Below, piece by piece: positions 34,633 through 45,971 of a stretch of DNA of 64,000 bases (its first letter is position 1; every line of letters begins with the position of its first letter). The stretch covers positions 330,936-394,935 of the forward strand of contig NZ_JADKYW010000006.1 in the NCBI RefSeq assembly GCF_015355785.1, given 5' to 3'. Made by a program: the position numbers and the translations under genes. The notes beneath the pieces are model-generated. The model did no database searches. It was not told where the DNA came from and worked only from the letters and a program-made list of their open reading frames with translations. This stretch comes from Arthrobacter gandavensis (GTDB lineage: Bacteria > Actinomycetota > Actinomycetes > Actinomycetales > Micrococcaceae).

Positions 34633-36636
34633 GTGGCAGATCCAGCAACTTACCGGCCCCGGACGGGGGAGATCCCGACCGAACCCGGGGTGTACCGATT
34701 CCGTGATGAACACCGGCGGGTCATCTACGTTGGGAAGGCAAAGAACCTACGTTCCCGGCTGAACTCATACTTCGCCAGCCCCCGGCAACTGATGCCCAAG
34801 ACCCGGGCCATGGTGTTCACCGCCACCAGCGTTGAATGGACGGTGGTCGGCACCGAACTCGAGGCGCTGCAGCTTGAGTACACCTGGATCAAGGAATTCA
34901 ATCCCCGGTTCAACATCATGTTCCGGGACGACAAGTCCTACCCGTACCTTGCCGTCACCATGGGGGAGAAGTATCCCCGCGCGCAGGTGATGCGCGGCGA
35001 ACGCCGGAAGGACACCCGCTACTTCGGACCCTTCTATCCGGCCAAGGCCATCCGCGAGACTTTGGATACCCTCCTGCGCGTTTTCCCGGTCCGTACCTGC
35101 AGTGCCGGGGTCTTCAAGCGGGCAGAACGCACCGGCCGCCCCTGCCTGCTGGGCTACATCGACAAATGCTCCGCTCCCTGCGTGGGACGAATCAGCCCGG
35201 AAGACCACAAGGCGCTGGCCGCCGAGCTCTGCTCCTTCATGTCCGGTGAAGGCAAGCGCTTCATCAACGACCTGGAGAAGCAGATGCAGTCGGCGGTCGC
35301 GGACCTTGACTACGAATCGGCTGCCCGGCTGCGGGACGACATCGCGGCACTGAAAAAGGTCTTCGAACGCAACACGGTGGTCCTGTCCGAAGACACCGAT
35401 GCGGACATCTTCGGCATGGTGCAGGACGAACTCGAAGCCTCCGTGCAGGTCTTCCACGTCCGCGGCGGCCGAATCCGCGGCCAGCGAGGCTGGGTGGTGG
35501 AGAAGGTTGAGGACATGGACACCGGCGAAATGGTGGAGCATCTGCTCCAGCAGGTCTATGGCGAGGCGTCCGCGCAGGACAGCATTCCGCGACGCGTCCT
35601 GGTGCCCGTGCTGCCGGAGAACGCCGAGGAACTCCAGGTCTGGCTGCGTGGCCTGCGCGGCTCCAAGGTGAAGATTTCGGTACCGCAGCGCGGCGACAAG
35701 AAATCGCTGATGGAAACTGTCACGCGCAACGCCGAGGACGCAATGCGGCTGCACAAGAGCCGCCGTGCAGGGGATCTCACCACGCGCTCGGCCGCGTTGT
35801 CCGAACTGCAGGAGGCACTGGATCTGCCTGTGCCGCTGCTGCGGATCGAGTGCTATGACATCTCCCACGTCCAGGGAACCAATGTGGTGGCTTCCATGGT
35901 GGTCGCCGAAGACGGGCTGATGAAGAAGTCTGACTACCGGCGCTTCTCCATCACCGGCGAAGCCGCACGCGATGACACCGCCTCCATGTACGACGTCATT
36001 TCCCGGCGGTTCAAGCACTACCTCGCGGAGAACTTCGATCCCGCGGCAGAAGTGCCCGACGCCGAACCCGGGAGCGGCGCGGCAGGCCAGGAACCGGGCG
36101 GCCCGGTATCGAACACCCTCACCGCTGCACCCAAGGCCAAGTTCGCCTACCCGCCCAACCTGGTAGTGGTCGACGGCGGCAAGCCCCAGGTCTCCGCTGC
36201 CTCCAGGGCCCTCGAGGACCTGGGCATCAGCGACGTGTATGTCGTGGGACTGGCAAAGCGGCTGGAAGAGGTCTGGGTTGCGGAAAGCGATTTCCCGGTG
36301 ATCCTTCCCCGTGCTTCCCAGGCATTGTTCATGCTGCAGCGGATCCGCGATGAAGCTCACCGTTTTGCCATCACGTTCCACCGCCAGAAGCGCGGCAAGT
36401 CCATGACGGCCTCCGTGCTGGATTCAGTCCCCGGCCTGGGCCCGGCCAAGCAGAAGGCCCTGCTGAAGCACTTCGGTTCAGTCCGCAGGCTCAAGCAGGC
36501 CGACGCCGCGCAGCTGCAGGAGGTGCCGGGCATTGGCCCTTCCATGGCTGCGGCGCTTCAGGCGGCCCTGGCATCCACTACTTCGGATGCGGAGCCGGCG
36601 GTGAACATGGCCACCGGCGAAATAGTTGAATCTTAG
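34633..36636 (+). CDS. uvrC: Excinuclease ABC subunit UvrC
   Basis: A 667-residue nuclease that makes both incisions in nucleotide excision repair. The GIY-YIG domain (PGVYRFRDE ... [13 protein letters not shown]) spans residues about 15-100, and the UVR motif ([13 protein letters not shown]) about 220-235. The RNase H-like 3'-half ([12 protein letters not shown] ... VVDGGKPQ) covers about 410-545, and a tandem helix-hairpin-helix ([18 protein letters not shown]) about 600-645. Four cysteines near residues 156-182, spaced 14, 7 and 3 apart, match the iron-sulphur ligands reported for E. coli UvrC. A Pro/Gly-rich insertion near 475-500 splits the RNase H-like region. It is the first gene of the uvrC-rapZ-yvcK-whiA run. 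Confidence 0.97.
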   Translation: MADPATYRPRTGEIPTEPGVYRFRDEHRRVIYVGKAKNLRSRLNSYFASPRQLMPKTRAMVFTATSVEWTVVGTELEALQLEYTWIKEFNPRFNIMFRDDKSYPYLAVTMGEKYPRAQVMRGERRKDTRYFGPFYPAKAIRETLDTLLRVFPVRTCSAGVFKRAERTGRPCLLGYIDKCSAPCVGRISPEDHKALAAELCSFMSGEGKRFINDLEKQMQSAVADLDYESAARLRDDIAALKKVFERNTVVLSEDTDADIFGMVQDELEASVQVFHVRGGRIRGQRGWVVEKVEDMDTGEMVEHLLQQVYGEASAQDSIPRRVLVPVLPENAEELQVWLRGLRGSKVKISVPQRGDKKSLMETVTRNAEDAMRLHKSRRAGDLTTRSAALSELQEALDLPVPLLRIECYDISHVQGTNVVASMVVAEDGLMKKSDYRRFSITGEAARDDTASMYDVISRRFKHYLAENFDPAAEVPDAEPGSGAAGQEPGGPVSNTLTAAPKAKFAYPPNLVVVDGGKPQVSAASRALEDLGISDVYVVGLAKRLEEVWVAESDFPVILPRASQALFMLQRIRDEAHRFAITFHRQKRGKSMTASVLDSVPGLGPAKQKALLKHFGSVRRLKQADAAQLQEVPGIGPSMAAALQAALASTTSDAEPAVNMATGEIVES

Positions 36637-36743
36637 CTAGGCTGGGGTAGCTGGACCGGCCGGGACCCTTGGCCCGGATAGACGGCGGAATATGCAGGCG
36701 GCTGCCCGGCAGCGGGGGCCCGGCGAAGAACGGGATAAGACGA

Positions 36744-37643
36744 ATGACTGAAGTGGACGGGCTGCAAAGCGTCAAACCTGCCGAGTCCGAGCTGCTTGTT
36801 GTCACCGGCATGTCCGGTGCCGGCCGGAGCACGGCGGCCAACGCGCTGGAAGACCACGGCTGGTACGTGGTGGAGAACCTGCCTCCGCTCATGCTGGGCA
36901 CACTCACCGAGCTCGTGTCGCGCATGCCGCACTCCATCCCCAAGCTCGCGGTGGTCATTGACGTGCGCAGCAAGGAACTCTTCCAGGACATCCGCGAGGC
37001 GCTGAACAACCTGCGCGCCGCCGGAGTCACCTACCGCGTGCTGTTCCTGGATGCCTCGGACCAGACCCTGGTCCAGCGCTTCGAGTCCGGCCGCAGGCCG
37101 CACCCGCTGCAGGAGGACGGACGAATCCTGGACGGCATCGCCGCCGAGCGCGACGTGGTCAAGGAACTCCGGGACGCGTCGGACATCATCATCGATACAT
37201 CCAAGCTCAACGTGCATGCCCTGGCGACGGCAGTCACCGAGCTCTTCTCCGAGCAGGGCCCGATCGTCCTGCGCCTGAACGTCATGAGCTTCGGCTTCAA
37301 GTACGGCCTGCCGGTTGACTCGAACTTCGTCGCAGACGTCCGCTTCATCCCCAATCCGCACTGGGTTCCGCAGCTGCGCCCGCACACCGGCCAGGATGCG
37401 GACGTCCGGGACTTCGTCCTTGCCGCCCTCGGCACGGAGGAGTTTTTGGACCGCTACGTGGACGCCCTGGTACCGGTCATTGACGGCTACCGCCGTGAGA
37501 ACAAGCACTATGCCACCATTGCCGTCGGCTGCACCGGCGGAAAGCACCGTTCTGTTGCCGTGACCGAGGAGCTCGCCAAGCGCCTCGCCCAGCTGCCCCA
37601 CGTGACGGTCAGCGCCCACCACCGCGACCTGGGGCGGGAGTAG
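36744..37643 (+). CDS. rapZ: RNase adapter / P-loop nucleotide-binding protein RapZ (YvcJ)
   Basis: A 299-residue RapZ/YvcJ-family protein. The P-loop variant GMSGAGRS is near residue 25, DVRSKELF near 75, [22 protein letters not shown] near 95-115, and the C-terminal [10 protein letters not shown] and [10 protein letters not shown] blocks are conserved. E. coli RapZ steers decay of a regulatory RNA by binding RNase E; the role in Actinobacteria is not settled. ATG 36744 follows GGGATAAG. The next gene begins right after its stop codon. The uvrC-rapZ-yvcK-whiA order is widely conserved in Gram-positive bacteria. Confidence 0.95.
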   Translation: MTEVDGLQSVKPAESELLVVTGMSGAGRSTAANALEDHGWYVVENLPPLMLGTLTELVSRMPHSIPKLAVVIDVRSKELFQDIREALNNLRAAGVTYRVLFLDASDQTLVQRFESGRRPHPLQEDGRILDGIAAERDVVKELRDASDIIIDTSKLNVHALATAVTELFSEQGPIVLRLNVMSFGFKYGLPVDSNFVADVRFIPNPHWVPQLRPHTGQDADVRDFVLAALGTEEFLDRYVDALVPVIDGYRRENKHYATIAVGCTGGKHRSVAVTEELAKRLAQLPHVTVSAHHRDLGRE

Positions 37644-38669
37644 GTGAGTTTCCTTACCGGGCCCATCCCGGTACTCCCGGAAGGATCGACGCTCCCGGCA
37701 ACGAACGGGACCAAGCCCCCCGCCGTCGTCGCGCTTGGAGGCGGGCATGGACTCTCCGCCACGCTCTCCGCGCTCCGGCTGCTCACCACGGACCTGACGG
37801 CCGTGGTAACCGTGGCGGACAATGGAGGTTCCTCCGGCCGGCTGCGCGAGGAACTGGATGTGCTGCCCCCCGGTGACCTCCGCATGGCACTCGCCGCGCT
37901 GTGTGACGACACGGACTGGGGACGCACCTGGCGGGACGTCATGCAGCACCGTTTCAAGTCCCGGCCCGGGGTTGAGGGGTCACTGGACAACCACGCGCTG
38001 GGCAATCTGCTGATCGTTACCCTGTGGGAACTCCTGGGAGATCCGGTAGCGGGGCTGCAGTGGGCCGGCGCCCTCCTGGGCGCCCGCGGCCAGGTCCTGC
38101 CCATGTCCACCCAGCCGCTGACCATCCAGGGCGACGTACTGCGGCAGACCGAGTCCGGGCTGCGCCACGACACCGTGACCGGCCAGGCCGAACTCGCCGT
38201 GGCCGGCACCCGGTCCAACGTGGTCAACGTACGGCTGCTGCCCTCGGATGCCCCCGCCTGTGCGGATGCGCTGACGGCCATCGAGAAGGCCGACTGGGTC
38301 ATTCTCGGTCCGGGGTCCTGGTATACCTCGGTGCTGCCGCACCTGCTGCTCCCGCAGCTGCGCGAGGCGCTGTGCGCAACGAGCGCACGGCGGTGCCTGA
38401 CCATGAACCTGCTCAATGAAACGAAGGAAACCGCGGGCATGAATGCCGTGGACCATCTGCACGCCATCCGGCGCTATGCGCCCGGGTTCAAGGTAGATGC
38501 AGTGCTGGCAGACCCGGCGGTTGTGGGGGACCAGGACGCCTTCACGGCTGCCGCCGCGGAAATGGGGGCGCGGGCCGTCTTCGGTAAGGTAGGGGCAGCG
38601 GCCGGCGGGCCGGTCCATGATCCGCTGCGGCTGGCCGCTGCCTATCACGATATTTTTGGGGAAAGCTAG
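37644..38669 (+). CDS. yvcK: YvcK/CofD-like gluconeogenesis factor
   Basis: A 341-residue protein of the YvcK (GlmR) family, related to CofD 2-phospho-L-lactate transferase but with a regulatory role. Conserved blocks are [16 protein letters not shown] near residue 31, [16 protein letters not shown] near 55, and [14 protein letters not shown] near 225. B. subtilis YvcK binds UDP-GlcNAc and stimulates GlmS, linking carbon supply to cell-wall synthesis; the mycobacterial CuvA is related. The GTG start is directly after the rapZ TAG. The stop lies within the ribosome site of whiA. Confidence 0.94.
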   Translation: MSFLTGPIPVLPEGSTLPATNGTKPPAVVALGGGHGLSATLSALRLLTTDLTAVVTVADNGGSSGRLREELDVLPPGDLRMALAALCDDTDWGRTWRDVMQHRFKSRPGVEGSLDNHALGNLLIVTLWELLGDPVAGLQWAGALLGARGQVLPMSTQPLTIQGDVLRQTESGLRHDTVTGQAELAVAGTRSNVVNVRLLPSDAPACADALTAIEKADWVILGPGSWYTSVLPHLLLPQLREALCATSARRCLTMNLLNETKETAGMNAVDHLHAIRRYAPGFKVDAVLADPAVVGDQDAFTAAAAEMGARAVFGKVGAAAGGPVHDPLRLAAAYHDIFGES

Positions 38670-38679
38670 GAGTGTATTT

Positions 38680-39660
38680 GTGGCGCTGACTGCTGCAGTC
38701 AAAGAGGAACTTTCACGCCTGAGCGTAAAGAAGTCCTCGGTACGTAAAGCCGAAGTCTCGGCGATGCTGCGTTTTGCAGGAGGCCTGCACATCATCTCGG
38801 GCCGGATCGTGATTGAAGCGGAAGTAGATCTGGCCTCCACCGCGCGCCGGCTGCGCGCCGCCATCGCAGAAGTGTACGGCCACGCGAGCGACATCGTGGT
38901 GGTGTCCGGCTCAGGGCTCCGCCGCGGCAACCGCTACATAGTCCGCGTGGTCAAGGACGGAGAGTCGCTCGCCCGGCAGACGGGGCTTCTTGACGCCCGC
39001 GGGCGTCCTGTGCGCGGCCTGCCGTCCGTCGTGGTCAACGGCTCCGCCGCAGATGCCGAAGCTGTCTGGCGGGGGGCGTTCCTGGTGCACGGTTCCCTGA
39101 CTGAGCCCGGCCGTTCCTCCTCGCTGGAAGTCACCTGCCCCGGCCCGGAGGCCGCCCTGGCCCTGGTCGGCGCTGCCCGCCGCATCGGCATTCAGGCGAA
39201 GGCCCGGGAAGTGCGCGGCGTGGACCGCGTTGTAATCCGCGACGGGGACACCATTGCGGCCCTGCTGACCCGCATGGGCGCCCACGATGCGCTGATGGTC
39301 TGGGAAGAACGCCGGATGCGCAAGGAAGTCCGAGCCACGGCCAACCGTTTGGCCAACTTCGACGACGCCAACCTGCGCCGCTCGGCCCAGGCCGCCGTAG
39401 CTGCCGGTGCCCGTGTGGAGCGGGCCCTTGAAATCCTGGGTGAAGATGTGCCGGAGCACCTGCGCTATGCCGGAGAGCTGCGGGTAGCGCACAAGCAGGC
39501 CAGCCTCGACGAGCTCGGCCGCCTGGCCGATCCGCCGATGACCAAGGACGCAATCGCGGGCCGTATCCGCCGGCTCCTCGCCATGGCGGATAAGCGCGCA
39601 GCTGAACTCGGCATTCCCGGCACTGAAGCCAATGTGACCCCTGAAATGCTAGACCAGTAA
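38680..39660 (+). CDS. whiA: WhiA transcriptional regulator
   Basis: A 326-residue WhiA protein, with an N-terminal LAGLIDADG-like fold and a C-terminal helix-turn-helix. In Streptomyces it activates sporulation and division genes with WhiB; in non-sporulating Gram-positives it affects division and chromosome segregation. Conserved blocks include [11 protein letters not shown] at the start, the GLHIISGRI region near residue 36, and the DNA-binding C-terminus ([15 protein letters not shown] ... [23 protein letters not shown]). GTG 38680 has AGGAG seven nt upstream (38668-38672), which overlaps the yvcK stop. Confidence 0.96.
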   Translation: MALTAAVKEELSRLSVKKSSVRKAEVSAMLRFAGGLHIISGRIVIEAEVDLASTARRLRAAIAEVYGHASDIVVVSGSGLRRGNRYIVRVVKDGESLARQTGLLDARGRPVRGLPSVVVNGSAADAEAVWRGAFLVHGSLTEPGRSSSLEVTCPGPEAALALVGAARRIGIQAKAREVRGVDRVVIRDGDTIAALLTRMGAHDALMVWEERRMRKEVRATANRLANFDDANLRRSAQAAVAAGARVERALEILGEDVPEHLRYAGELRVAHKQASLDELGRLADPPMTKDAIAGRIRRLLAMADKRAAELGIPGTEANVTPEMLDQ

Positions 39661-39767
39661 CGTCTTGCATAGGATGGACTAAGCGTGCTGATCTATGCAG
39701 CACTATCAAACGTCCGGATGGATCCGCCATCCGGAACTATGGATCCGACAATCAACGGAGGATTTTC

Positions 39768-40394
39768 GTGAACGAATACACACTGCCGGAACTGCCGTAC
39801 GACTACGCAGCCCTTGAGCCCCACATCTCGGCACGCATCATGGAACTCCACCATGACAAGCACCACGCCACCTACGTCGCCGGCGCCAACACCGCACTGG
39901 CACAGATGGCTGAGGCCCGGGAAAAGGGTGAATTCGGCAACATCCCGAAGCTCTCCAAGGACCTCGCCTTCCACCTCGGCGGCCACACCAACCACTCCAT
40001 CTTCTGGAACAACCTCTCTCCCGAAGGCGGCGACAAGCCGGTAGGCGAGCTCGCGGCAGCCATCGACGACTTCTTCGGATCCTTCGACGGCTTCCGCGGC
40101 CAGTTCACCGCGGCGGCCAACTCCCTGCAGGGCTCCGGCTGGGCCATCCTGGCCTACGAGCCCCTCGGCGGAAACCTCGTCATCGAACAGCTTTACGACC
40201 AGCAGGGCAACATTCCCGTTGGCACCATCCCCCTGCTGATGCTGGATATGTGGGAGCACGCCTTCTACCTGGACTACGTCAACGTCAAGGCTGACTACGT
40301 CAAGGCGTTCTGGAACATCGTCAACTGGGCCGATGTCGCTGCCCGCTTCGACGCGGCACGCTCCGGCGCCACCGGACTGATCCTGCCCGCCTAA
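39768..40394 (+). CDS. sodA: Superoxide dismutase, Mn-type
   Basis: A 208-residue Fe/Mn-family superoxide dismutase acting in the cytoplasm. Metal ligands are visible: the first His in HHDKHHATY near residue 27, His in NHSIFW near 76, and [11 protein letters not shown] near 160-170 supplying Asp and His. GGH before NHS and the Gln in DQQGNIP favour the manganese form. GTG 39768 is preceded by GGAGG. A TAGGAT box at 39670-39675 is a possible promoter; it is unclear whether whiA reads through. A long hairpin follows. Confidence 0.95.
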   Translation: MNEYTLPELPYDYAALEPHISARIMELHHDKHHATYVAGANTALAQMAEAREKGEFGNIPKLSKDLAFHLGGHTNHSIFWNNLSPEGGDKPVGELAAAIDDFFGSFDGFRGQFTAAANSLQGSGWAILAYEPLGGNLVIEQLYDQQGNIPVGTIPLLMLDMWEHAFYLDYVNVKADYVKAFWNIVNWADVAARFDAARSGATGLILPA

Positions 40395-40426
40395 CACGTC
40401 TAAATTGCGTCTGCGACGCCGTTTAT

Positions 40427-40459
40427 CAGGTGCCGCCGGTCACACACCGGCGGCACCTG
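40427..40459 (+). terminator. Probable terminator of sodA
   Basis: A 14-bp perfect stem (40427-40440 with 40446-40459) around a 5-nt loop, without a T tract, 33 bp past the sodA stop. The gap promoter -10 begins only 5 bp later. Confidence 0.6.
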
Positions 40460-40463
40460 CGCG

Positions 40464-40469
40464 TAAGAT
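40464..40469 (+). promoter_or_regulatory. Putative -10 of gap
   Basis: TAAGAT lies 147 bp before the gap start codon. No good -35 is seen, as the expected site falls in the preceding hairpin. The remainder of the gap to 40615 shows no other recognisable element. Confidence 0.35.
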
Positions 40470-40543
40470 GAAGCAACGGCTCATGCAGTGCCTGACCGGC
40501 AGTCCGTGCGCTGATGCAGGTCCGGATTGCGCCGCTCCTGTGA

Positions 40544-41620
<1,077 letters not shown>

Positions 41621-41655
41621 GTCCCCGCCCGTACGGCTAAGAAACAAAGGTTGAC

Positions 41656-42882
41656 ATGACAATCAAGACACTTGACGAACTGATCAGCGACGGCGTGAAC
41701 AACAGGTACGTTCTGGTCCGCTCGGACCTTAACGTGCCGCTGGATGAGGGGCGCGTTACCGACGATGGCCGGATCCGTGCCTCTCTTCCCACGCTGCAGC
41801 TGCTGGTCGAGCACGGCGCCAAGGTGATTGTCATGGCACACCTGGGCAGGCCCAAGGGCAAGCCGGACGAGAAGTACAACCTCCGCCCGGCCGCGGACCG
41901 CCTGGATGAACTCGCTCCGTTTCCGGTTGAATTCGCCGAGGACGTAGTTGGTTCCAGCGCCAGGGAACTGGCCGGATCGCTTGCTTCCGGCAGCGTGCTG
42001 GTCCTGCAGAACATTCGCTTCGATCCGCGGGAAACATCCAAGGACGATGCGGAGCGGCAGGAGCTCGCACATGAACTGGCCTCCCTGACCGGCGGCAGCG
42101 GCGCCTTCGTGGATGATGCCTTCGGGGCGGTCCACCGCAGGCATGCGAGTGTTTACGACATCGCTGAAGTCCTGCCCGCCTACGAGGGCAACCTGGTCCG
42201 CAGCGAACTCGAAGTCCTTTCACGCCTCACCAAGGACCCGGCCAAGCCGTACGTCGTGGTGCTCGGCGGTTCAAAGGTCTCGGACAAGCTGGCAGTGATC
42301 GCGAACCTGATGACCCGCGCGGATTACCTCCTCGTGGGCGGTGGAATGGTTTTCACCTTCCTTGCCGCCCAGGGCCACAAGGTGGGCGCTTCACTGCTGG
42401 AAGAGGACCAGATCGGCACGGTCAAGGACTACCTGGCCCGCGCGAAGGAGGTTGGCTGCGAATTCGTCCTTCCCACGGACATCGTGGTTGCAGACAAGTT
42501 CGCCGCTGGCGCCGAACACGAGGTGGTAGCCGCAGACTCAATGGAAGACAGCCGCTTCGGCGCCTCCGGCATTGGCCTGGACATCGGCCCTGCGTCGGGT
42601 GCGGCCTTTGCCGAGCACATCCGGTCCGGCCAGACCGTGTTCTGGAACGGACCCATGGGGGTCTTCGAATTCGATGCCTTCGCCGGCGGCACACGTGCCG
42701 TCGCCGAGGGGCTGAAGCAGTGTTCCGGCCTCACCGTAGTAGGCGGCGGTGACTCCGCGGCAGCCGTGCGCAAGCTCGGTTTCTCCGACAGCGACTTCTC
42801 GCATATCTCGACCGGCGGCGGCGCGAGCCTGGAGTACCTTGAAGGCAAGGAACTCCCGGGGATTGCCATCCTCGACAAGTAG
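41656..42882 (+). CDS. pgk: Phosphoglycerate kinase
   Basis: A 408-residue kinase transferring phosphate from 1,3-bisphosphoglycerate to [12 protein letters not shown] near residue 22, the substrate-binding HLGRPKG near 62, LGGSKVSDK near 203 and the C-terminal [11 protein letters not shown] near 363 are all intact. It starts 35 bp after gap, with AAAGG before ATG 41656. Codon use is strongly biased, as expected for an abundant enzyme. A hairpin separates it from tpiA. Confidence 0.98.
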   Translation: MTIKTLDELISDGVNNRYVLVRSDLNVPLDEGRVTDDGRIRASLPTLQLLVEHGAKVIVMAHLGRPKGKPDEKYNLRPAADRLDELAPFPVEFAEDVVGSSARELAGSLASGSVLVLQNIRFDPRETSKDDAERQELAHELASLTGGSGAFVDDAFGAVHRRHASVYDIAEVLPAYEGNLVRSELEVLSRLTKDPAKPYVVVLGGSKVSDKLAVIANLMTRADYLLVGGGMVFTFLAAQGHKVGASLLEEDQIGTVKDYLARAKEVGCEFVLPTDIVVADKFAAGAEHEVVAADSMEDSRFGASGIGLDIGPASGAAFAEHIRSGQTVFWNGPMGVFEFDAFAGGTRAVAEGLKQCSGLTVVGGGDSAAAVRKLGFSDSDFSHISTGGGASLEYLEGKELPGIAILDK

Positions 42883-42887
42883 GCCCC

Positions 42888-42924
42888 GAACGGGCCCGCT
42901 GGAGCGGCTCCGGCGGGCCCGTTC
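42888..42924 (+). terminator. Hairpin between pgk and tpiA
   Basis: A 12-bp perfect stem (GAACGGGCCCGC at 42888-42899 with its complement at 42913-42924), without a T tract. It may stabilise or partly terminate the gap-pgk message rather than end it completely. Confidence 0.5.
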
Positions 42925-42971
42925 GTCGTGTCCGCGAAACTTTATCCACTCACTAGGAAACCGGAGCAGAG

Positions 42972-43787
42972 ATGACTACCTCCATCAACGGCAAGTACGA
43001 GCGCACTCCGCTGATTGCGGGCAACTGGAAAATGAACATGGACCACGTCCAGGGGATCACCCTGCTGCAGAAGCTGGCCTGGACCCTCAGCGATGCCCGG
43101 CACGACTATGCCCGGGTCGAAGTGGTGGTCTTCCCGCCGTTCACTGACCTGCGCAGCACCCAGACCCTGGTCCAGGGCGACAAGCTGAAAGTTGGCTACG
43201 GAGCCCAGGACCTTTCCCCTGAAGATTCCGGGGCCTACACGGGAGACATCTCCGGCCAGTTCCTCGCCAAGCTCGGCTGCAGCTACGTACTGGTTGGCCA
43301 CAGCGAGCGGCGAAGCGTCCACGGCGAGTCGGACGAACTGCTTAATGCCAAGCTCAAAGCCGCCTTCCGCAACGGCCTCACCCCGATCCTGTGCGTGGGC
43401 GAGGGCCTGGCCGAACGCCAGGCAGGGGAGCACCTGCTGCACACCCTTGAGCAGGTCCGCAATGACCTCGCCGGGCTATCCGCCGAGGAAGTCTCCAAGC
43501 TGGTGATCGCGTACGAACCTGTCTGGGCCATCGGAACCGGCGAGGTCGCCGGTCCGGACGACGCCCAGGAGATGTGCTCCACCATCCGCACCGAACTGGC
43601 GGACCTCTATGACGACGCCGTCGCCGCCAAGGTGCGCCTGCTCTACGGCGGATCCGTCAAGGCATCCAATGCGGCCAGCATCCTGAAGGAGCGCGACGTC
43701 GACGGCGTGCTGGTGGGCGGGGCGAGTTTGGACGTAGCCGAATTTGCTAATATTGTCAGGTTCGAACAACATCTGGTGACCGACTGA
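42972..43787 (+). CDS. tpiA: Triosephosphate isomerase
   Basis: A 271-residue TIM-barrel enzyme interconverting dihydroxyacetone phosphate and glyceraldehyde-3-phosphate. GNWKMN near residue 17 holds the catalytic lysine, GHSERR near 110 the histidine, [11 protein letters not shown] near 180 the glutamate, and LLYGGSVK near 225 the phosphate loop. It is slightly longer than most family members because of N-terminal residues before [12 protein letters not shown] lies six nt before ATG 42972. secG follows after 64 bp. Confidence 0.97.
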   Translation: MTTSINGKYERTPLIAGNWKMNMDHVQGITLLQKLAWTLSDARHDYARVEVVVFPPFTDLRSTQTLVQGDKLKVGYGAQDLSPEDSGAYTGDISGQFLAKLGCSYVLVGHSERRSVHGESDELLNAKLKAAFRNGLTPILCVGEGLAERQAGEHLLHTLEQVRNDLAGLSAEEVSKLVIAYEPVWAIGTGEVAGPDDAQEMCSTIRTELADLYDDAVAAKVRLLYGGSVKASNAASILKERDVDGVLVGGASLDVAEFANIVRFEQHLVTD

Positions 43788-43851
43788 CCTACGTCTGACC
43801 TGCACAGCAGCAAGGTCTCCAATCTGATGTGTCACCCGTGAAAGGCCGTAC

Positions 43852-44103
43852 GTGGAAATTCTGAAGATCATCCTGCTTGTCCTGCTTGGACTGAGCAGCC
43901 TGCTGCTGACCCTCCTGATTCTCCTGCACAAGGGGCGCGGCGGCGGCATGTCGGATATGTTCGGCGGCGGCATGAGCACCAGCATGGGTTCATCAGGCGT
44001 CGCCGAGAAGAACCTCAACCGCTTCACTGTGGTCCTCGGCATTTCCTGGGGCATGATCATCATCGCCCTGGGCCTCATCCAGCGGTTCTCCGGCGAATCG
44101 TAG
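43852..44103 (+). CDS. secG: Preprotein translocase subunit SecG
   Basis: An 83-residue SecG with two membrane helices (about residues 3-24 and 58-77) linked by a Gly-rich loop containing GRGGGMSDMFGGG, the hallmark of the family. It stabilises the SecYEG channel and aids SecA-driven export. The GTG start at 43852 follows GAAAGG. The tpiA-secG neighbourhood is conserved in many Gram-positive bacteria. A strong hairpin ends the unit. Confidence 0.95.
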   Translation: MEILKIILLVLLGLSSLLLTLLILLHKGRGGGMSDMFGGGMSTSMGSSGVAEKNLNRFTVVLGISWGMIIIALGLIQRFSGES

Positions 44104-44137
44104 GATCTCCCCGCACTACTGCGGGACGTAAACGCGA

Positions 44138-44174
44138 AAGGAAGGCCCCGGTTACCAGGACCGGGGCCTTCCTT
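44138..44174. terminator. Bidirectional terminator between secG and pgl
   Basis: A 15-bp perfect stem (AAGGAAGGCCCCGGT at 44138-44152 with 44160-44174) around a 7-nt loop, between convergent genes. The A/T-rich stem ends give T runs in both directions. Confidence 0.85.
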
Positions 44175-44208
44175 CGCTTTCGCTGCCGGTCTGAACCAGG
44201 CCGCGAAC

Positions 44209-45039
44209 CTAGCTGCCGGACTCCTCGGACTCCTCAGCCTCCTCGGCCTCGAGCAGCCGCTCGGGAAGCTGCGAGGCGGCGGCCTGGTCGATCAGCCAGC
44301 GGGTCTTGAGCTGTCCCCGCGGACCAGCGGCGGGCACCTGCACAGGTCCTGCACCGGCCAGGGCAAGCCCCACCGCGCCCGCCTTGTCCTCACCGGCGAC
44401 CGTCAGCCACACTTCCTCGGCGCTGTTGATTGCTTCAAGCGTCAGGGAGACCCGCTCCGGCGGCGGCTTGGGGGAGTTGCGAACGGCAACCGTGGTCTGC
44501 CCGCTGGTGCGGATTCCTGCCATCTCGGGGAACAGTGAAGCCACGTGGGCATCCGGGCCCACGCCCAGGAGCAGGACGTCGAAGCGCGGCAGCCGCGGAT
44601 CGGGAGCAGCAAAGCCCTCCGCCAGCACCTCCGCCCCGGCAGCGCCGGCCAGCTCGGCCGCGTAGGCTTCCGCTGCCTCTTCAACCGTGTCGAAGTCGGT
44701 CGTTGAGGGCATCTCATGCACCCGTGCAGGGTCGGCATTGAGGGGCCGCAGGAGCGCCTCCTGTGCGGGCAGGGCGTTACGTTCGGGGGAGTCCGGTGCC
44801 ACGAACCTCTCGTCGCCCCACCAGAAGTTCACCCGGGTCCAGTCGACGGCGGTGCGGGCCGGACCGGATGCCACCGCAGCCAGTACTGCCGTGCCTGCGC
44901 TGCCGCCGGTCAGGACAACGGTGGCTTCGCCGCGCCTGCTCTGTACGTCCACGAGTTTGGTGACGAGCCGTGCCGCCGTGGCCTTCACCAGGGCATCAAA
45001 GTGGGGGTGGATCGTCACGCCGTTGGGGGAGTGCCTCAT
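44209..45039 (-). CDS. pgl: 6-phosphogluconolactonase
   Basis: A 276-residue DevB-type lactonase that hydrolyses 6-phosphogluconolactone in the oxidative pentose phosphate pathway. The conserved LTGGSAGTA block is near residue 45, VNFWWGDERFV near 72 and LLLGVGPDAHVASLFP near 155. The C-terminus carries an acidic EE(A/S)EESGS tail. ATG 45039 overlaps the opcA stop as ATGA. It is the last gene of the tkt-tal-pgi-zwf-opcA-pgl operon. Confidence 0.95.
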   Translation of the reverse strand: MRHSPNGVTIHPHFDALVKATAARLVTKLVDVQSRRGEATVVLTGGSAGTAVLAAVASGPARTAVDWTRVNFWWGDERFVAPDSPERNALPAQEALLRPLNADPARVHEMPSTTDFDTVEEAAEAYAAELAGAAGAEVLAEGFAAPDPRLPRFDVLLLGVGPDAHVASLFPEMAGIRTSGQTTVAVRNSPKPPPERVSLTLEAINSAEEVWLTVAGEDKAGAVGLALAGAGPVQVPAAGPRGQLKTRWLIDQAAASQLPERLLEAEEAEESEESGS

Positions 45040-45971
45040 GCGGCGTTCCCTTCCGGGGCCAGGCACGCGGCCAGCCCCTGGGTTAGTACTTCTCCGAATA
45101 CTTCGTCCGGGTCAAGCCTGCGCAGCTCTTCTGCGAGGCATTCGTGCAGTGTCCTCAGCGGGAGGGCAATGCGCTGCTCGGGCTGACCGGGCTGGGTCAG
45201 GTAGGCGGTGCTGCCTTCGGGACGGCGCAGCTCCAGCGCGCCGGCATCCCGCTCGATGCGGACCCGCCGGATTCCCGCCCCGGCAGGATCCTCGATGATC
45301 TCCACCGGTACCTTCAGGGCGTACTTCAGCCAGGCGGCAAGCAGGAAGGTACTGGCCGAATCGGAAGCCCCTTCCACAATGATGGACCTGATGCCGTCCG
45401 CACCGTTCTGTTCCAGCACCGCGGCCAGCTGGATCCGCCACAGCGTGAGCCGTGTCCAGCTCAGGTCCGTGTCGCCGTCCGCGTAGCTGGCGCTAAGGTC
45501 CAGCAGCGCCTGCTTGGGATCGGGTTCGTTGGCGGCATCGGTAATGCGGCGGTGGGCAATCCGTCCCAGCGGGGTGGAGGCAGCCGACTGGGGAAGGCCG
45601 TGCGGCCACCACACCACAATCGGAGCATCCGGCAGGAGCAGCGCGGACACCAGGGATTCACTTTCGGCTGCAAGCTCCCCGTACCCGTAGAGCAGGATAA
45701 CGTCCGAGGCACCGGCGTCGCCGCCCACGCGGATCTGCGCATCGAGACGGGACGGTTCATCGGCGGAACCGGCCGCCAGCACGATCACCCGGCAGGGATG
45801 TTCGCGGCTCGCGTCGTTCGCCGCCTCGATGGCTTCTTCCACATAGTCCGGCTCGGTGACAATCACCAGGGTCAGCACCCGGCCCAGTGCGATCACGCCG
45901 CCCTTGTCCCGCATCGCAACGATCTTCTTGGACACCTTCGAGGTGGTGGTGTCCGGCAGGTCAACTATCAC
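45036..45971 (-). CDS. opcA: Glucose-6-phosphate dehydrogenase assembly protein OpcA
   Basis: A 311-residue OpcA protein, needed for full G6PDH activity in cyanobacteria and found beside zwf in Actinobacteria. The N-terminus (MIVDLPDTTTSKVSKKIV) and the WWPHGLPQSAASTPLG segment near residue 140 are typical. No catalytic motif is known for the family; it probably works as a redox-linked activator or chaperone of Zwf (literature on cyanobacteria). It overlaps zwf upstream and pgl downstream by four bases each. Confidence 0.94.
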   Translation of the reverse strand: MIVDLPDTTTSKVSKKIVAMRDKGGVIALGRVLTLVIVTEPDYVEEAIEAANDASREHPCRVIVLAAGSADEPSRLDAQIRVGGDAGASDVILLYGYGELAAESESLVSALLLPDAPIVVWWPHGLPQSAASTPLGRIAHRRITDAANEPDPKQALLDLSASYADGDTDLSWTRLTLWRIQLAAVLEQNGADGIRSIIVEGASDSASTFLLAAWLKYALKVPVEIIEDPAGAGIRRVRIERDAGALELRRPEGSTAYLTQPGQPEQRIALPLRTLHECLAEELRRLDPDEVFGEVLTQGLAACLAPEGNAA

